Program-made: the position numbers and the translations under genes | The notes under the pieces: generated by a model | What the model saw: only the letters and a program-made list of their open reading frames with translations | What the model was told of the DNA's origin: nothing | Database searches by the model: none | In this document: positions 23,753 to 36,400 of the stretch, one piece after another | Position numbering within the stretch: position 1 is the first letter of the stretch | Layout: every line of letters starts with the position of its first letter | Assembly (NCBI GenBank): GCA_033439265.1 | Contig: JAVTVX010000013.1 | Location: 4,614,501-4,678,500 of the forward strand | Direction of reading: 5' to 3' | DNA: 64,000 nt | From: Dillenia suffruticosa | Taxonomy: Eukaryota > Streptophyta > Magnoliopsida > Dilleniales > Dilleniaceae

Positions 23753-26700
23753 CTATCTTGTAAAATTTGTCGGAGGGTCCAATCCAGCAACCAGAATCCC
23801 AAAATCAATGTCCTTGTCTTCAAATTTTTTGATGAAAGGATGAGTCTGCACAGCAAAATTCAGCATATAAATCAATGTTTCACGAGTAAACCCCAGAAAC
23901 ATATAGAAGAGAGCAACATTTTTACCAGAAGTTCCAGAGATGACATTCTCTCTTGAGGGTCCTTCTGTATACTGCAGTTGCAATTAAAACAAAACCAAAC
24001 ATTACTTGTGTTGTGAAGAAGTCCATTATGAATGAAAATTCCTAAGAGACTCATATGCAGATGGCTATGCAGAAGCAACTGCTGAGATATCGAGCCTCAG
24101 AAAAGTATGGGAGGAATAAAGTCAACACATGCGTGCATGATATTGCTCATTTTCTACGGTACACTAATCTTCATATTGTATTGTATTATGTGAATCAATA
24201 ATAAGTAATGCAAAGGACCAAGTGGAACAATACAATCAACAAGGTTAGAAACAAAAATGTCTAGAGCTGCAGAAACCCAGTGAATATGATTGACATTTCT
24301 AAACAAAGTGAACTTAAATTACCAGGCTGATATGAATGAACAGAATTCGGGTGAGAACTGATCTGATGGGGCAGAAGGAGGTGGGCTTTCAACAATCGCC
24401 TCAAGAAGCTCATAAAAGCCTGGCCCTCCTTGCTGGTCTTCAGACTGGATATAAGGAAATCTCCCTATAGCACACTCAAGTATGACCATGCCCAAACTCC
24501 ATATATCACTGCTGTAATCATAAGCACTTCCACTAATTCTCTCTGGCTGAAAGACAGGGAAAAAGGTAATCACTTACTGATATTTCATATCCAGGATTGC
24601 AAGAACAAAGTGTTGGGACCAATCCATGATACTGTTTTGTTTAAAACAAATACACATGTATTTGTGCAGGCATATTAGAAACCTCTATCCATAGAATACT
24701 GCAGTTGGAAAGGAAAAAAACTCCACATACCGACATGTAGTTGTAAGTTCCAACAAATGTGTCACGCTGACCCATGGAGGTAGCTAGCTTAGCACTGACG
24801 CCAAAATCACTTATCTTTACTTCACCTTTATGATTTACAAGTAAATTCGATGGTTTAATGTCCCTGTGTATTATGTGTCTTTCATTGTGCAAGTAAACAA
24901 GACCCTGCAGAACCTGCAATATAAACATGTCATATGCAATTCTGAAAAAAAAAATGCTTACTGAACTGGCTGCTAGTTATTCATTTAGTTCAGAAGAAAA
25001 AACTGTACAAACCTGCTTACAAACAACTGCAAGATAGGGCTCAAGGATTGTTTTCACTTGTCTGACCACATCCGCCAGAGATCCACGGTCCATATATTCC
25101 AACACAAGAGAGATAACACCATTGTGATAGAAAGAGTGGTAACAAATAACAACATGTGAGCATTGTGATGCTTGATTTATTTTCAGCTCCTGCACAATTT
25201 GTTTACGGATTTCCTCTTGGATATTCATCTGGATAGCCTGTAATGACACACATCACATTGATCACATCACATGAACCACTCAAAAACTGCAGGAAGTGTT
25301 ACCAGTCACAAAAGTGTCAAATGAATAAAAGTGAGACCATGGGGTTAAGCTTCTACGGTCAATGCAATTGGCACATCCAAAATATTAACTAATAACAGCT
25401 AATTCAGAAAAGTTTCAAGGAAACAGAATTGCTGAGAATTAGTGTATCTCCTACACATGAAGGATGCAAGTCAAGGATAGCCAAATTTCAAATAGCTGAT
25501 TTTAAATAAGTAGATCCATATTTATGGGAGAAAGCAATTTCTTTAGCTTAAAAAGAATATATACACAAGTAGCCAAAAATTTCTTTGTACTTTTGCCTTT
25601 TTGTCTCCCAGGAAATAACTTCAGGCTCTGCAAAACTCCACTTAAGTATACTAGTTTAGTAGTTATAGCAATTGAAATTTTCAGCTCATGTTGAGAAATG
25701 AAAAATTTTAACAAGGAAGAGGAAAGAGAAAAGGATTGCTTAAAAATCAGCAAAATTAATGTCATTACCTTGTTTCCCTTCAAACATAATAATATCTTAT
25801 TGTACAAAAGAATGTGAGGCTACATTTTTGCAAAGATAATAACAATGACAAAGTATAAAGCTTGTTGAGAAATTCGCACTCCAAGTAGGACAGATTACCT
25901 TCAGTGCAAAAAATTGTCCAAGCCATTTATGCCGGACAAGTTGAACAACACCTCCACTTCCCTTTCCAATGACTTTGATGGTCTCAAGATCTTCCAGTGA
26001 GAATTGGAGATCTACCTCCTTAGGGTCTGGAAGCTGTCAAAACATAAGGGAAAAGCAATTAGAAAGGCAATCAACATGCCACAGAAACATAGAGAAGAGC
26101 ATTAGTAGGGAATGCATCTGGAGGGGACAGTAGCACAGGTCCGTTAACTGGGACGGTAGCATAGGTCCGTTAAACAAGCAAAAGTCTCACACCGTCTCAA
26201 TATGGTTCTAGACCTGAACTTCAATCTAATACCAAGTTTTTGGGAGGTGGTGTTGTAAACTAATGCAGCACTCTAACTGACTTTATCTTTTTTTTTTATG
26301 AAATACCAAACTATGTCAAGTCTCTACAGCACTTCTGCTACTAGAACAAATACAATGACTAGATGGTGCATATTAATAAACAAGACCAACCGACAATGTT
26401 AAGTCTCTACAGAACTTCTGCTGCTAGAATTACAATAATGACCGGATGCATATAAATAAACAAGACCAACTGTTCTTCCCAGTGTTCCTTGTGCCATCTC
26501 TGACCAACTTCAAGTGTTGACTCCTGATCAATTTACAGTGAATTCCAATGCAGGCGCACCTAATATGCCTTCAAGTATGCAAAATCGTTAAGACAGCTTT
26601 TTCACCTAATCTTAGAACCAAAATTTGGTGGTTCTTTCCATCAAAGAACAAGCAAGAAAGAAGAAACCCTTCTATTACGTCTCAATCACCGAGAAACAAT

Positions 26701-27301
26701 AAGTTCTATAACAATCCCCAAAATTCAAGCTAGCACATTCAACGTGTACAACAAAATTCACATCACAAATAACAAAATATGACACCTTTGTAATTTACCC
26801 ACTACTTTATATACTCTAAATTGACCAAATTCAACTCATTTTTGCAGATTTAGAAGCCGATTTAGACCGAAAAGCACTAGCATTTGACTTAAATAAGCAA
26901 CAAATTGAACTTGGAATCCACCTATAAATGGAATAAATTTAACATCAAGAAAAAATAGAAACCAGATGAGACACGCAGAGAGAGAGAGAGTTACGGGAGT
27001 TTCTTTATTTTCAGAGACGAATCGCAAACCCTTCTGATTCAAAAGCAAATCACCGTCTTGAAATGTACCACTCGCAGTACTAAACATATTCCAAAAAATT
27101 TAAGAAAATCAAGATCGGAACCAATAAAACCCCAAGAAATAAAAATAACAAATTTCCAAAGAAATTGAGAGAAAGAAAATTCATAAAGACTACATTATCA
27201 CAAAGAATTACTTACAGGAAGTTACTGATTGAGATTTCTTCTGCCGGAACGGAGAGTTTGAGCTGCGTCAATGGTTTCGTCAATGGCTTCTTGTTCTTCA
27301 T
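23753..27301 (-). CDS. MKK6: MAP kinase kinase, MKK6 type (ANQ/NQK-like)
   Basis: Eight exons on the minus strand: 27216-27301, 26995-27079, 25899-26033, 25013-25237, 24731-24913, 24323-24546, 23926-23971 and 23753-23845. They join in phase into 358 residues, the usual family length. The N-terminus has a MAPK docking site (basic residues, then LKLSVP, residues 1-19). The kinase domain shows the Gly loop GKGSGG (80-85), the Lys of FALK (102), HRDIKPSN (Asp 195), DFG (Asp 213) and the plant activation motif S/T-x5-S/T as SMGQRDT (Ser 223, Thr 229). The [17 protein letters not shown] block is typical of group A MKKs. MKK6 orthologues act between NPK1/ANP kinases and MPK4-class kinases in phragmoplast expansion at cytokinesis; that role is inferred by homology. 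All key residues are present, so it looks functional. The start is chosen because it precedes the docking motif and exon 1 splices in phase. A GA/CT run lies about 50 bases upstream. Confidence 0.95.
26126..26470. repeat. Short tandem duplications in MKK6 intron 2
   Basis: A unit of about 25 bases around taggtccgtta is repeated at about 26128-26176. A unit of about 81 bases starting aagtctctacag is repeated at about 26319 and 26400. Both are diverged and non-coding, within the intron between exons 2 and 3. Confidence 0.65.
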
Positions 27302-27347
27302 TGTTAATTGGGGATTTTTTTCTCTGTGATTTTTCTAGGGTTTTGAG

Positions 27348-27350
<3 letters not shown>

Positions 27351-27380
<30 letters not shown>
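27351..27380. repeat. (GA)15 microsatellite in the MKK6 leader region
   Basis: A perfect run about 50 bases upstream of the MKK6 start codon (CT on the coding strand). It probably lies in the 5' leader or core promoter. Confidence 0.95.
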
Positions 27381-27383
<3 letters not shown>

Positions 27384-27502
27384 TTCAAGCATTGATTTTA
27401 GAGAAAACGACGACCGACTGAGACGACGACCAAAGGTAACTTTCAATTTTCATTCAAACCAGAAGACCGCGAAATAAAAAAGTTAATGATATACTAATTT
27501 TA

Positions 27503-27537
<35 letters not shown>

Positions 27538-28720
27538 ATATACATATTAAATGTAATTCATTTCAAAAATTCAACTCAAACTCAAAGAAAGTAAAAATAA
27601 AAAATAAAAAATAAAATGTTCAAGTGCTAAATTGACTATACTAGTTTTAATTTAACTCTTCAGACTGAGTAATAAAATAAAATTAAGCATTAAGCATTAA
27701 GCATTAAGCATTATGTTATGTGACTCTGCATGAATTACAAATCAATTCCAGAGATTATCAAAATTCATTAAAATTAATATTTTTATTTCTTGATATTTTA
27801 GGGTGGAAAGGCATTTTGACCAGAAACATGTGTTCAAAAGAAGGGTATATGATATGCCCAAGCGATCGACGGTTGCCTTTTTGTCAACATTGGTGGTCTT
27901 AGGTCATGTCTTCATGCCTGGAGTGGCTCACATCTCTTTCTCAGATTTAAAAACCTTAATGCACTCCAAATTGTGTGACATTTCTGCCTATCATCCGTAT
28001 CTGATCAAATAATTATTTAGTATGTCATACTTGAAAAGTCATGGCACTGTATGTATCATCAGGGCATCCCCCGGGTGTTGGATGAGGCCAAACAATGAAA
28101 AAACAAATGGGAAATAGTGTCAATGCTTGGTGCTCATTTGTATCAACCAAATAATCTTAGAATAATTTTGTGCAAATTAGCGAATTTTAACGATTTGATA
28201 CAATAGACATAAGACATGGACAAGAGTGAGAATTTGCAAGGAGAGTGGAAGATGCATGATTGACCAACGTGGTTCGACTCAATTGGATATGGGGTTGAGT
28301 TCCTTTAAGTATGATTGATGTTTGATTTCCGTTGAGAGTATTAGACTCTCGTGTATATAAAATGTTCTCCGTTGGGAGATCCACTCTCCGAAAAAAAGTC
28401 ACTGTAGTGGTTAGTTTGAATTAGTAGAAGTGAATTCTCGGATATCGGGCGATATCCAAATCATGATAAAAAAAATGATGCACCGCAGAGTTGATGATTT
28501 GATTTCCTAGCAAAAAGATTTCATTCATAACAGTCTCCAGGAGAAAAATTGAAAAGATCATCCATGCTTATTATTTTGAGGGTTTTGCTCCAAAATATTT
28601 AAGAAGGAAACTGGTCAGCCACACCTATTATTTTGTGAGTTTTGTCTTATAAATGTATTTTTAAAAAACAAAGAAATCAAACCTAATCATTAGGTTGCAT
28701 TAGACCCAATTGTAATTCAG
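27381..28720. other. Intergenic, no gene seen
   Basis: Contains an (AT)-rich run at 27506-27540 and four copies of the 8-mer ttaagcat in tandem at about 27683-27711. A block at about 28190-28400 is closer to average GC and may be an old repeat, but nothing in it is recognisable. Confidence 0.4.
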
Positions 28721-31150
28721 ACCTAGAGACATATACTGAAATAACATAAAAAAAAAATTAAAAATAAACTGAACGGAAAAATTTTTTTTCAAATAACCCG
28801 AATTTGTCGGGAGTTGGAGACGCGACATACTGTGTCGCGTCTTCAACCCGTGACAAAATCCAGAGAGAGAGAGAGAGAAAGAGGAGTCCGTGGGGCGGGG
28901 GGGAGGGAGAGGGGTTATGTTCCAAAATATACCCTAAAAAAAAATAAAAAAAACTCGAACAGCAAACAAATTCCACATCTATATCATATTTGTCGCGGGT
29001 TAGACTCGCGACAGGCTATTGAGCGTCTTCAAGACACGACATAGTTCAAGGCTCCCGCGGCAGTGGGGGAGGGAGGGAAAGGGAGGCTCGCGTGGAGTTG
29101 GGGGAGGGAGGGGGAGGGCTTCCGAGGCGGTGGGGGAGGGAGGGAGAGGGAGGAGTGCTGCGGTGGGGAGGGGAAGAGAGAGAGGAGTGCCGCGGTGGGG
29201 GAGAGAAAGAGAGAGAGCCACGGGGGAGGGAGGGAGAGAGAGAGCCGCGGGCGGCGGAGGGAAGGGCCGCGGGCGGCGGGGGTAGAGAGAGAGACAGGCG
29301 CTGGCGGGTGAGGGAGGGAGGGAGAGAGAGACAGCTGCGGGGGGAGAGAGAGCCGCGGTGGAAGGGAGAGAGAGAGAGAGCCGCGGGCCTCCACCACCCG
29401 CAGTGCTGTGCACCTCCCCCGCGGCGCTGCGCACCTCCCCCGCGGCACTACCGTCCTCCCCCGCGGGCACTGTGCTCTCCCTCTCTCCCCCTCGGCGTTG
29501 TGCTCTCCCTCCCCCCCTGCGGCTCTCTCTCTCTCCCTCCGCCGCCCACGGCTCTCTCTCTCCCTCCCTCCCCCCACGGCTTTCTTTCTTTCTCTCCACC
29601 ACCGCTGCCCTCCTCTCTCTCCCCCTCCCCCCGTGGCTCCTCCCTCTCCCTCCCTCCCCCACCACCTCGGAAGCCCTCCCCCTCCCCCCGGTGGCACTCC
29701 TTCCTCTCCCTCCCTCCCCTCCGCCGCCCGTCGCCCGCCGCTCGCCCCCTCCCCTCTTTCTCTCTCCCTCCCCCAGCAGACCCCCCGCCGCCCTCCCCTC
29801 TCTCTCTCTCCCTCCCTCCCCCCTCCGCGGCCCTCCCCTCTCTCTCTCTCCCTCCCTCCCCCCTCCGCACCCCGCCGCGGTCCTCCCCTCTCTCCTTCCC
29901 CCCGCCGCTCTCCTCCCCTCTCTCCCTCCCCCCGCCCCACGGACTCCTCTCTCTCTCTGGACTTTGTCGCGGGTTGAAGACGCGGCATAGTGTGTCGTGT
30001 TTCCAACTCCTGACAAATTTGGATTATTTGGGGAAACTTTTTTTCGTTCGGATTATTTAAAAAAAAATTTTTTTTAATGTTATTTCGGTACATGTCTCGG
30101 AGGGAGAGAGAGAGAGAGGAGTCCGCAGGCCGGGGGGAGGGAGAGAGGGGAGGAGAGTGGCGGGGGGCGGAGGGGGGAGGGAGGAGCGCGGCGGGGGGAG
30201 GCGGGGGGAGGGAGAGAGAGGGGAGGACCGCGGCAGGGTGCGGAGGGGGGAGGGAGGGAGAGAGAGAGAGGGGAGGGCCGCAGAGGGGGAGGGAGGGAGA
30301 GAAAGAGGGGAGGGTGGCGGGGGGTCCGCCGAGGGAGGGAGAGAGAAAGAGGGGAGGGGGCGAGCGGCGCGCGGCAGAAAGGGAGGGAGGGAGGGAGGGA
30401 GGGAGAGGGAGGAGTGCCGCAGGGGGAGAAGGAGAGAGAGGAGGGCCGCGGCGGGGGAGAGAAAGAGAGAGAGTCGCGGGGGGAGAGAGGGAGAGGGAGG
30501 AGTGTTGCCGGGGGGAGGGGGAGGGAGGGAGAGGGAGGAGTGTCGTGGGGGGAGGGGGAGAGAGAGAGGAGGGCAGCGGCGGTAGAGAGAAAGAAAGAGA
30601 GCCGCGAGGGGAGGGGGGAGAGAGAGAGTGCAGCGCCGCGGGGGAGGACGGCAGCGCCGCTGGTGGTGGAGGCCCGCGGCTCTCTCTCTCTTTCCCTCCC
30701 CCCGTGGCTCTCTCTCACGCTGCGGCTATCTCTCTCTCCCTCCCTCCCTCACCCGCCGACGGTTGTCTCTCTCTTTGCCCTCGCCGCCCACGGCCCCTCC
30801 CTCCGCCGCCCGTGGCTCTCTCTCTCCCTCCCTCCCTCCCCCGCGGCTCTCTCTCCCCCCCCCCGGCAGCACTCCTCCCTCTCCCTCCCTCCCTCCCCCA
30901 CCGCCTCGGAAGCCCTCCCCCTCCCTCCCCCACCTCCGCGCTAGCCTCTCTTTCCCTCCCTCCCCCATTGCCGCCCACTGCCACCCACTGCCGCGGGAGC
31001 CTTTGGGCTATGTCGAGTCTTGAAGACGCAGAATAGTCTGTCGCGGGTTCAACCCACGACAAATATGGTATAAATGTGAAATTTGTTTATTGTTCGAGTT
31101 TTTAAAATTTTTTTTTTTTAGGATATATTTTGGAACATAACCTCTCATAC
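28721..31150. repeat. Nested inverted repeat with GA/CT-rich arms
   Basis: Two inverted pairs interlock. Pair A: 28721-28915 against the reverse complement of about 29915-30100 (shared blocks include the AT-rich part with gaaataac / gttatttc and the gacgcgaca palindrome). Pair B: about 28912-29070 against about 30985-31145 (shared ggttatgttccaaaatata). Between B and A' the DNA is GA-rich (29065-29390), then CT-rich (29400-29935). From A' to B' it is GA-rich again (30100-30660), then CT-rich (30665-30985). The turning points near 29385-29405 and 30655-30690 match each other inverted (ccgcgggcctccaccacc and its complement). The result is two arms of about 1 kb in opposite orientation around A'. 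Long open frames on both strands here come from low complexity. Confidence 0.85.
28805..28855. repeat. Palindromic module, copy 1 of 4
   Basis: The core gacgcgaca, five bases, then tgtcgcgtc (28819-28841) is a perfect hairpin. It sits in a longer imperfect palindrome opening tgtcggg and closing cccgtgaca. Related modules are at about 28988-29042, 29964-30017 and 31008-31062, one at each end of the GA/CT tracts. Confidence 0.8.
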
Positions 31151-33440
31151 CTAATCCCAACTCATACCAGCTGACCCCCAACAAAAATGAAAGAAAAGAC
31201 AGGTTCACAGGCGAATTGATATATCTCTTAAAAGTAATTCAAGCGATTAAATTTTTTTTTTCTTTTTTTTTTCGATTCGATTTGTTTGATTATTTTTAAA
31301 GAATTTTGAGTCTCCCCTGTGCAAAAAGGAAGGATAAATTGTGTTTTTTTAATTTTCCTTTGGCCCTTTTTTCACTGTATCTTGATTTGAATGAGGTTGT
31401 GACTCCATATCTATCATATACGTTTTGAGGACATCAGAATCTCTAGGTGGGGCAATGTTTCTTGTTTTTTTTCCTTTTTGGCTACGCGGGGCAATGTTAA
31501 CACGTGACTCATGATTAAAGCTCTTTTACGGTATGTTTGGCAAACTCACGAGAAAATGAAATAAAGGAAAAAAAAATAACGAGAAAGAAAAGAAAATAAG
31601 AGTAAAATTAAAAACTACATTTAATAACAAAATATGTGATAAAAAAAGAAAAAAAAATAAAAAATTACATTTGGCTAGACACAAACGAGAGAAAAAGAAG
31701 AAATATAATAAAAAAATATACAAATTTACTGTTTTATTATTTTTATTTTTTATCAAAATATTAAAATGAAAAATATACAAATAAATTTAATATTTATAAT
31801 TAAAAAAAAAGAATCCATCTCTTTTCTATGGAAATCCTCTGTCCAAACGAATCATCAAGGGAAATGCTACAGAAAGATATTTGACAAGTAGTATTGACTA
31901 ATGAAAGCAAGCACTTGCCATAAATTTTTGCTGCATGCAGCCAAATGAAAGATTCGTAGACAGCAGGGGTTAGGAATAGATTTCTTGATCGTGAATCCTT
32001 TTATAAAAAGTTAAAGTTTGGTGTAAACTTTTATTGGGTTTAAAATCGATTTAAATCTAAAAAGTTAGGTTAAAAGTAGGTTTTTAATTAAAAAAAAAAA
32101 AAACTCATAGGATGAGTTTCTAGTTTTTTTACTCTCTAACTTTATTTTTAAAGAAATATTGATCAATAAAATTGTCATTAACTATTTCAAATATTAAAAT
32201 TTTATCTTTTATATATATACTCAGAAAATATTTAAATATTTATGAATATTTAAATATTTATGAATATTTAAATAAAATCCAAAAATATTTTTTCACATAT
32301 ATATATATATATATTTAATTTAACTATTTACAAAATTATAATTAAAAAATATATGAATTTTAAATATTTATGAATATTTTAGAATTATTTATGAAACTAT
32401 TTATTTTATATATTATTTAGAAAATTTTAATGTCAATTGTCTTTTATTGTCATTTCATTAAATATTTAAACTTATATAATTTTTTTGTCACACAATTTAT
32501 ACGAGACAATAGTTTTTTAAGTAAAATTATTAAACAACTTTTCATTTAAATTTTAAATCTTATTTCTCACTTTTGCCTATAAGGGTAAAAATAATAGTTT
32601 TTAATACGAAAAAATTATGCCAAAAATGCTCTAAAAAATATTATAATTAAAAAAATTATTGACGTAATAACACTTTCAATCATTTAAAAAAAATATGACT
32701 TTTACTTTCAAAATATTTGTTCTTCTAAAAGTAATTACAATAGTGGAAGAATAATAAAAATAAGGCAAAATCAAATAGAGATAATCAAGAAAAACTAAAA
32801 TTTTCTAGTTTTTAGTTTGAGTAGTCAAATAATAAATCAACATTGTTGCTACTATAAAAATTAAAATTTCATCTTTCAATTAAAGTAAAAAATTATAATA
32901 ACAACAGCGACGACAGTTAAATTTTTATATTATTAGATAGGATTATTATATGATCTTTCGATATTATTATATTTTATTTCATATCATATATTTATTTATA
33001 TAATTAAAAATTAATAACTTAAATTAACAACTTGAAAATTTTTAAATTTAGATTTTAATTCAAGAATTAATTGGTCAATAAGAAAGGCTTTAAACCTGGC
33101 ATTCCATCGAGGGGTAAAAATGGAAGAGGGAAAAAAGGATTAAAATAAAAAGAGATCGGAGATTAATGTAATTGTGAATGTGGTCTTTTTGGGTTTGGGT
33201 GGACTAGGAAACTTTACCGTTGTCGCGCAACAAAGATCCTCCCCGTCTGCGGAATCGAGGCCGACTTTAAAAAGGTGGATTTAATAAAAACATCTCAGGC
33301 CCGCTTCGAGCGCACTCCGATGCCCTGACACTCTGCACTGTGCTTTACTGTCCTCCCCGTACAAAAGCCAATAGCTCTCTCTCTCTCTCTCTCTCTCCCC
33401 TGGAAAAGCGGAGACATCCCTGATTCGGAGCTTGTGAGAG
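31150..33440. other. Very AT-rich intergenic stretch
   Basis: No gene. Dense A/T runs, an internal tandem block of tatgaatatttaaata near 32240-32272 and an (AT) run near 32298-32314. The last 250 bases become GC-richer and lead into the promoter and leader of the glucanase gene. Confidence 0.45.
33377..33398. repeat. CT microsatellite upstream of the GH17 gene
   Basis: A run of about 11 CT units about 90 bases before the start codon at 33488, within the probable 5' leader. Pyrimidine-rich leader elements are common in plant promoters. Confidence 0.85.
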
Positions 33441-33487
33441 TGAAGTTCGAAAGGAAGAAGGGAGGCTTAAGCTTTGGGAGAGAGAAA

Positions 33488-36400
33488 ATGGGGAGAGGAG
33501 TTAGGACTATATTCGCTGCTTCGCTTCTGCTTATGCTTTTAGGTTTGTCCTTCTAACCACATTCTCTTTTTCTCTCTACAATCTATAAGACATTGTTTTA
33601 CAAATGTAGAGCTTGTGTTTGGATTTTTCTTTTCTTCTTGATTTTGGTTATTATTATTATTTTTTAATTTCTTATAGATCTTCATCTCTTCTGCATTACT
33701 TCTGGTTCTCCGTTCTCGGGCAGATAATAAAATGTTTTCTTATATTTATTTATTTTCGAATAATTTGTCAAAATAGTAGACCTTTATTTAACTTTGGGTG
33801 GCAATAACCTGAAAGATTTGTGGGTAGGTGTCTTTTTACATTCAATGTAAGTATCTCACATGTGACAAGTCATATTCATGACTTCTCTCTTTCATTGAAC
33901 TTAAAAGAAGAATGTTAGTGGGTTTGCTTAAATCTGTGAAATCCAACTTGGGACTTGAAAAAAAAACAGCATTTTGGAATGTCAGTACCTCATTCACTGA
34001 GGTTTTAGGTTGTATTCTTGTTGGGTTCTTTTTTTTTTTTTTTTTTGATGATTGTAAACTTACATCTTAATTGTATTTTGTCATTGTTTGTTGGGACTTC
34101 AAAGCCTGAATTTTGGTATGTCAAAACTCATTTACTGAGGTGCGGGGAGAATCATTTTTAAATCTAAGAATAAAATTTTGGTGTTTGAAATAGGGGCTGT
34201 GCCCTGAAGGCTAAAAGTCCTCTCCAAGAATCACTTGAAGCTTTTAATCCGCATAAGGAATAGATCAAAATCAGAAATTTATAACCTTTTTGCTTTTTGT
34301 TTTTTTTAATAGGAATTGCATTCAAGATTTCCCCTTGTTCTGAATAAAGCCAATGTAGCTTACCCATCTTGGTCATATGGCCTAATTGTTTTAAAATTAA
34401 TTGGGAACTAAAAGTTTGGGCGCTTCTCCTGAAATGAAGCATCAAACTTTCAGTGCATCCTTTTTATTTTTTCTTTTTTAAAGTCTTATTGAGGTAGAGT
34501 TCTCTATCCGCGAACAATTTCCACTTTCATCTGTTGTATCCCGTAATTTATGCATTGCAAGTTGAGTTTACCATTTGACTGGGTCAGTTATGGTAGGTTT
34601 AGCATTTTCTGGTTTTATGATATAGTGTGTCATCCTTAGCTACCCTTGAATGATAAAACCAACATTTTTCCTAAATGACAAGGAGCCATCCTCTAGGAAG
34701 CCATCAAATCAAATCATGCTGATCACTGATTCTACTTCCATTCCCTCCTGTGCCAACCCCTTCAGGGAAAGCTTGTTTGATTTCTTCATGTAGTCCTCAC
34801 TACCGAGTATATCCTTTTTTTTTAATTTATTTTTCTTTCTTTCAATGGGGATTGAAACACATGATGAAAGTGTCTTTCCCTCTGCCTATCTATCCCCCTA
34901 CATGGTATTAGTGATGTACCTCAAGGATCTTTACTAGTTGAGACAGCTGACACCAATACGGAGAATATCATCTATAGAAAGGCAAAATTCAGACTATACA
35001 TTTAGTGCAATGTAAAAGTGAGATGTTGGACTTCTAGTTTTCAGTGATATTGGACCTCAAATTCCTGAAGTTTGCTAGTTAGTTTTAATAATATCCTCAA
35101 ACTGCTAGTCTTCAAAGTGACTTTACACATTGTGTGCTTTTGTCTTCACTTTTTATTGACTGGCAAAGAAACCATTTCGGATAGTCCTTCACTAGAATCA
35201 AATGCCTTGTATTCTCTCTTATATTTTTCCTTAGTTTAAGCTGCTAAGGTACAAGCTTCGCCCCATTTTTCTAGCAGATATTTGCAGAGGAAGTAAAGTT
35301 GGAGTGTGCTATGGAAGGAATGCTGATGATCTCCCGACACCTGATAAAGTGGCACAACTGATGAAACAACACAACATAAAATATTTGAGGATATATGACT
35401 CCAATATTCAGGTTATGAAAGCCTTTGCAAATACCGGTATCGAACTTATGATTGGGGTACCAAATTCGGACTTACTGGCATTTTCTCAATTCCAATCAAA
35501 TGTTGACACATGGCTGAAGAATAGCATTCTTCCTTATTATCCAGCCGTGAAGATCACATACATAACTGTTGGTGCGGAAGTCACAGAAGCCACTGGTAAT
35601 GTCTCTGCCCAAGTGGTACCCGCCATGCAAAATGTCCTCACAGCTCTGAGAAAGGCTGGTTTGCAGAAGAAAATAAAAGTGTCAAGCACTCATTCTCTTG
35701 GGGTCTTGTCTCGATCATTCCCACCGTCTGCAGGGGCTTTTAGCAGCAAGTATGCCTCCTTTTTGAAGCCCATGTTGGAATTTTTGGCTGAAAATGACTC
35801 ACCTTTCATGGTTGATGTTTATCCCTACTATGCTTATAGAGATTCGCCTTCAAATGTATCCCTAGAATATGCTTTATTTGAGTCATCTTCTGAAGTTATT
35901 GATCCAAACACTGGCTTGCTTTACATGAACATGTTTGATGCACAGATTGATGCTATTTATTTTGCCCTCTCAGCCCTAAATTTTAGGACCATTAAGATCA
36001 TGGTCACTGAGACAGGCTGGCCTTCAAAGGGATCATCAAAGGAGACTGCTGCAACTCCTGATAATGCCCAGACATACAACACCAATCTTATTCGCCATGT
36101 CATTAATAACACTGGTACCCCTGCAAAGTCTGGAGAAGAGCTGGATGTTTACATCTTCTCTCTATTCAATGAGAACAGGAAACCAGGGTTGGTATCTGAG
36201 AGAAACTGGGGATTATTTTACCCTGACATGACGAGCGTGTACAACCTGGATTTGACAGGAAAAGGGGCTGTAGACTTAAACACAGAGTCCAATGTCACGA
36301 GCTCAAATGGAACATGGTGCATTGCTTCACCTTCTGCATTGGAAATGGACTTGCAGAATGCTTTAGATTGGGCTTGTGGTCCTGGGAATGTGGACTGTTC

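Noticed and set aside
28187-28402. Minus-strand 71-residue frame and GC-moderate block
   Set aside because: No family resemblance, no splice context; too little to call a gene or an element.
29000-31062. Open frames of 100-354 residues on both strands rich in Arg/Gly/Glu or Pro/Ser/Leu
   Set aside because: They overlap in several frames and on both strands, consist of GGGA/CCCT-type low complexity and have no domain or splice support. They follow from the GA/CT composition.
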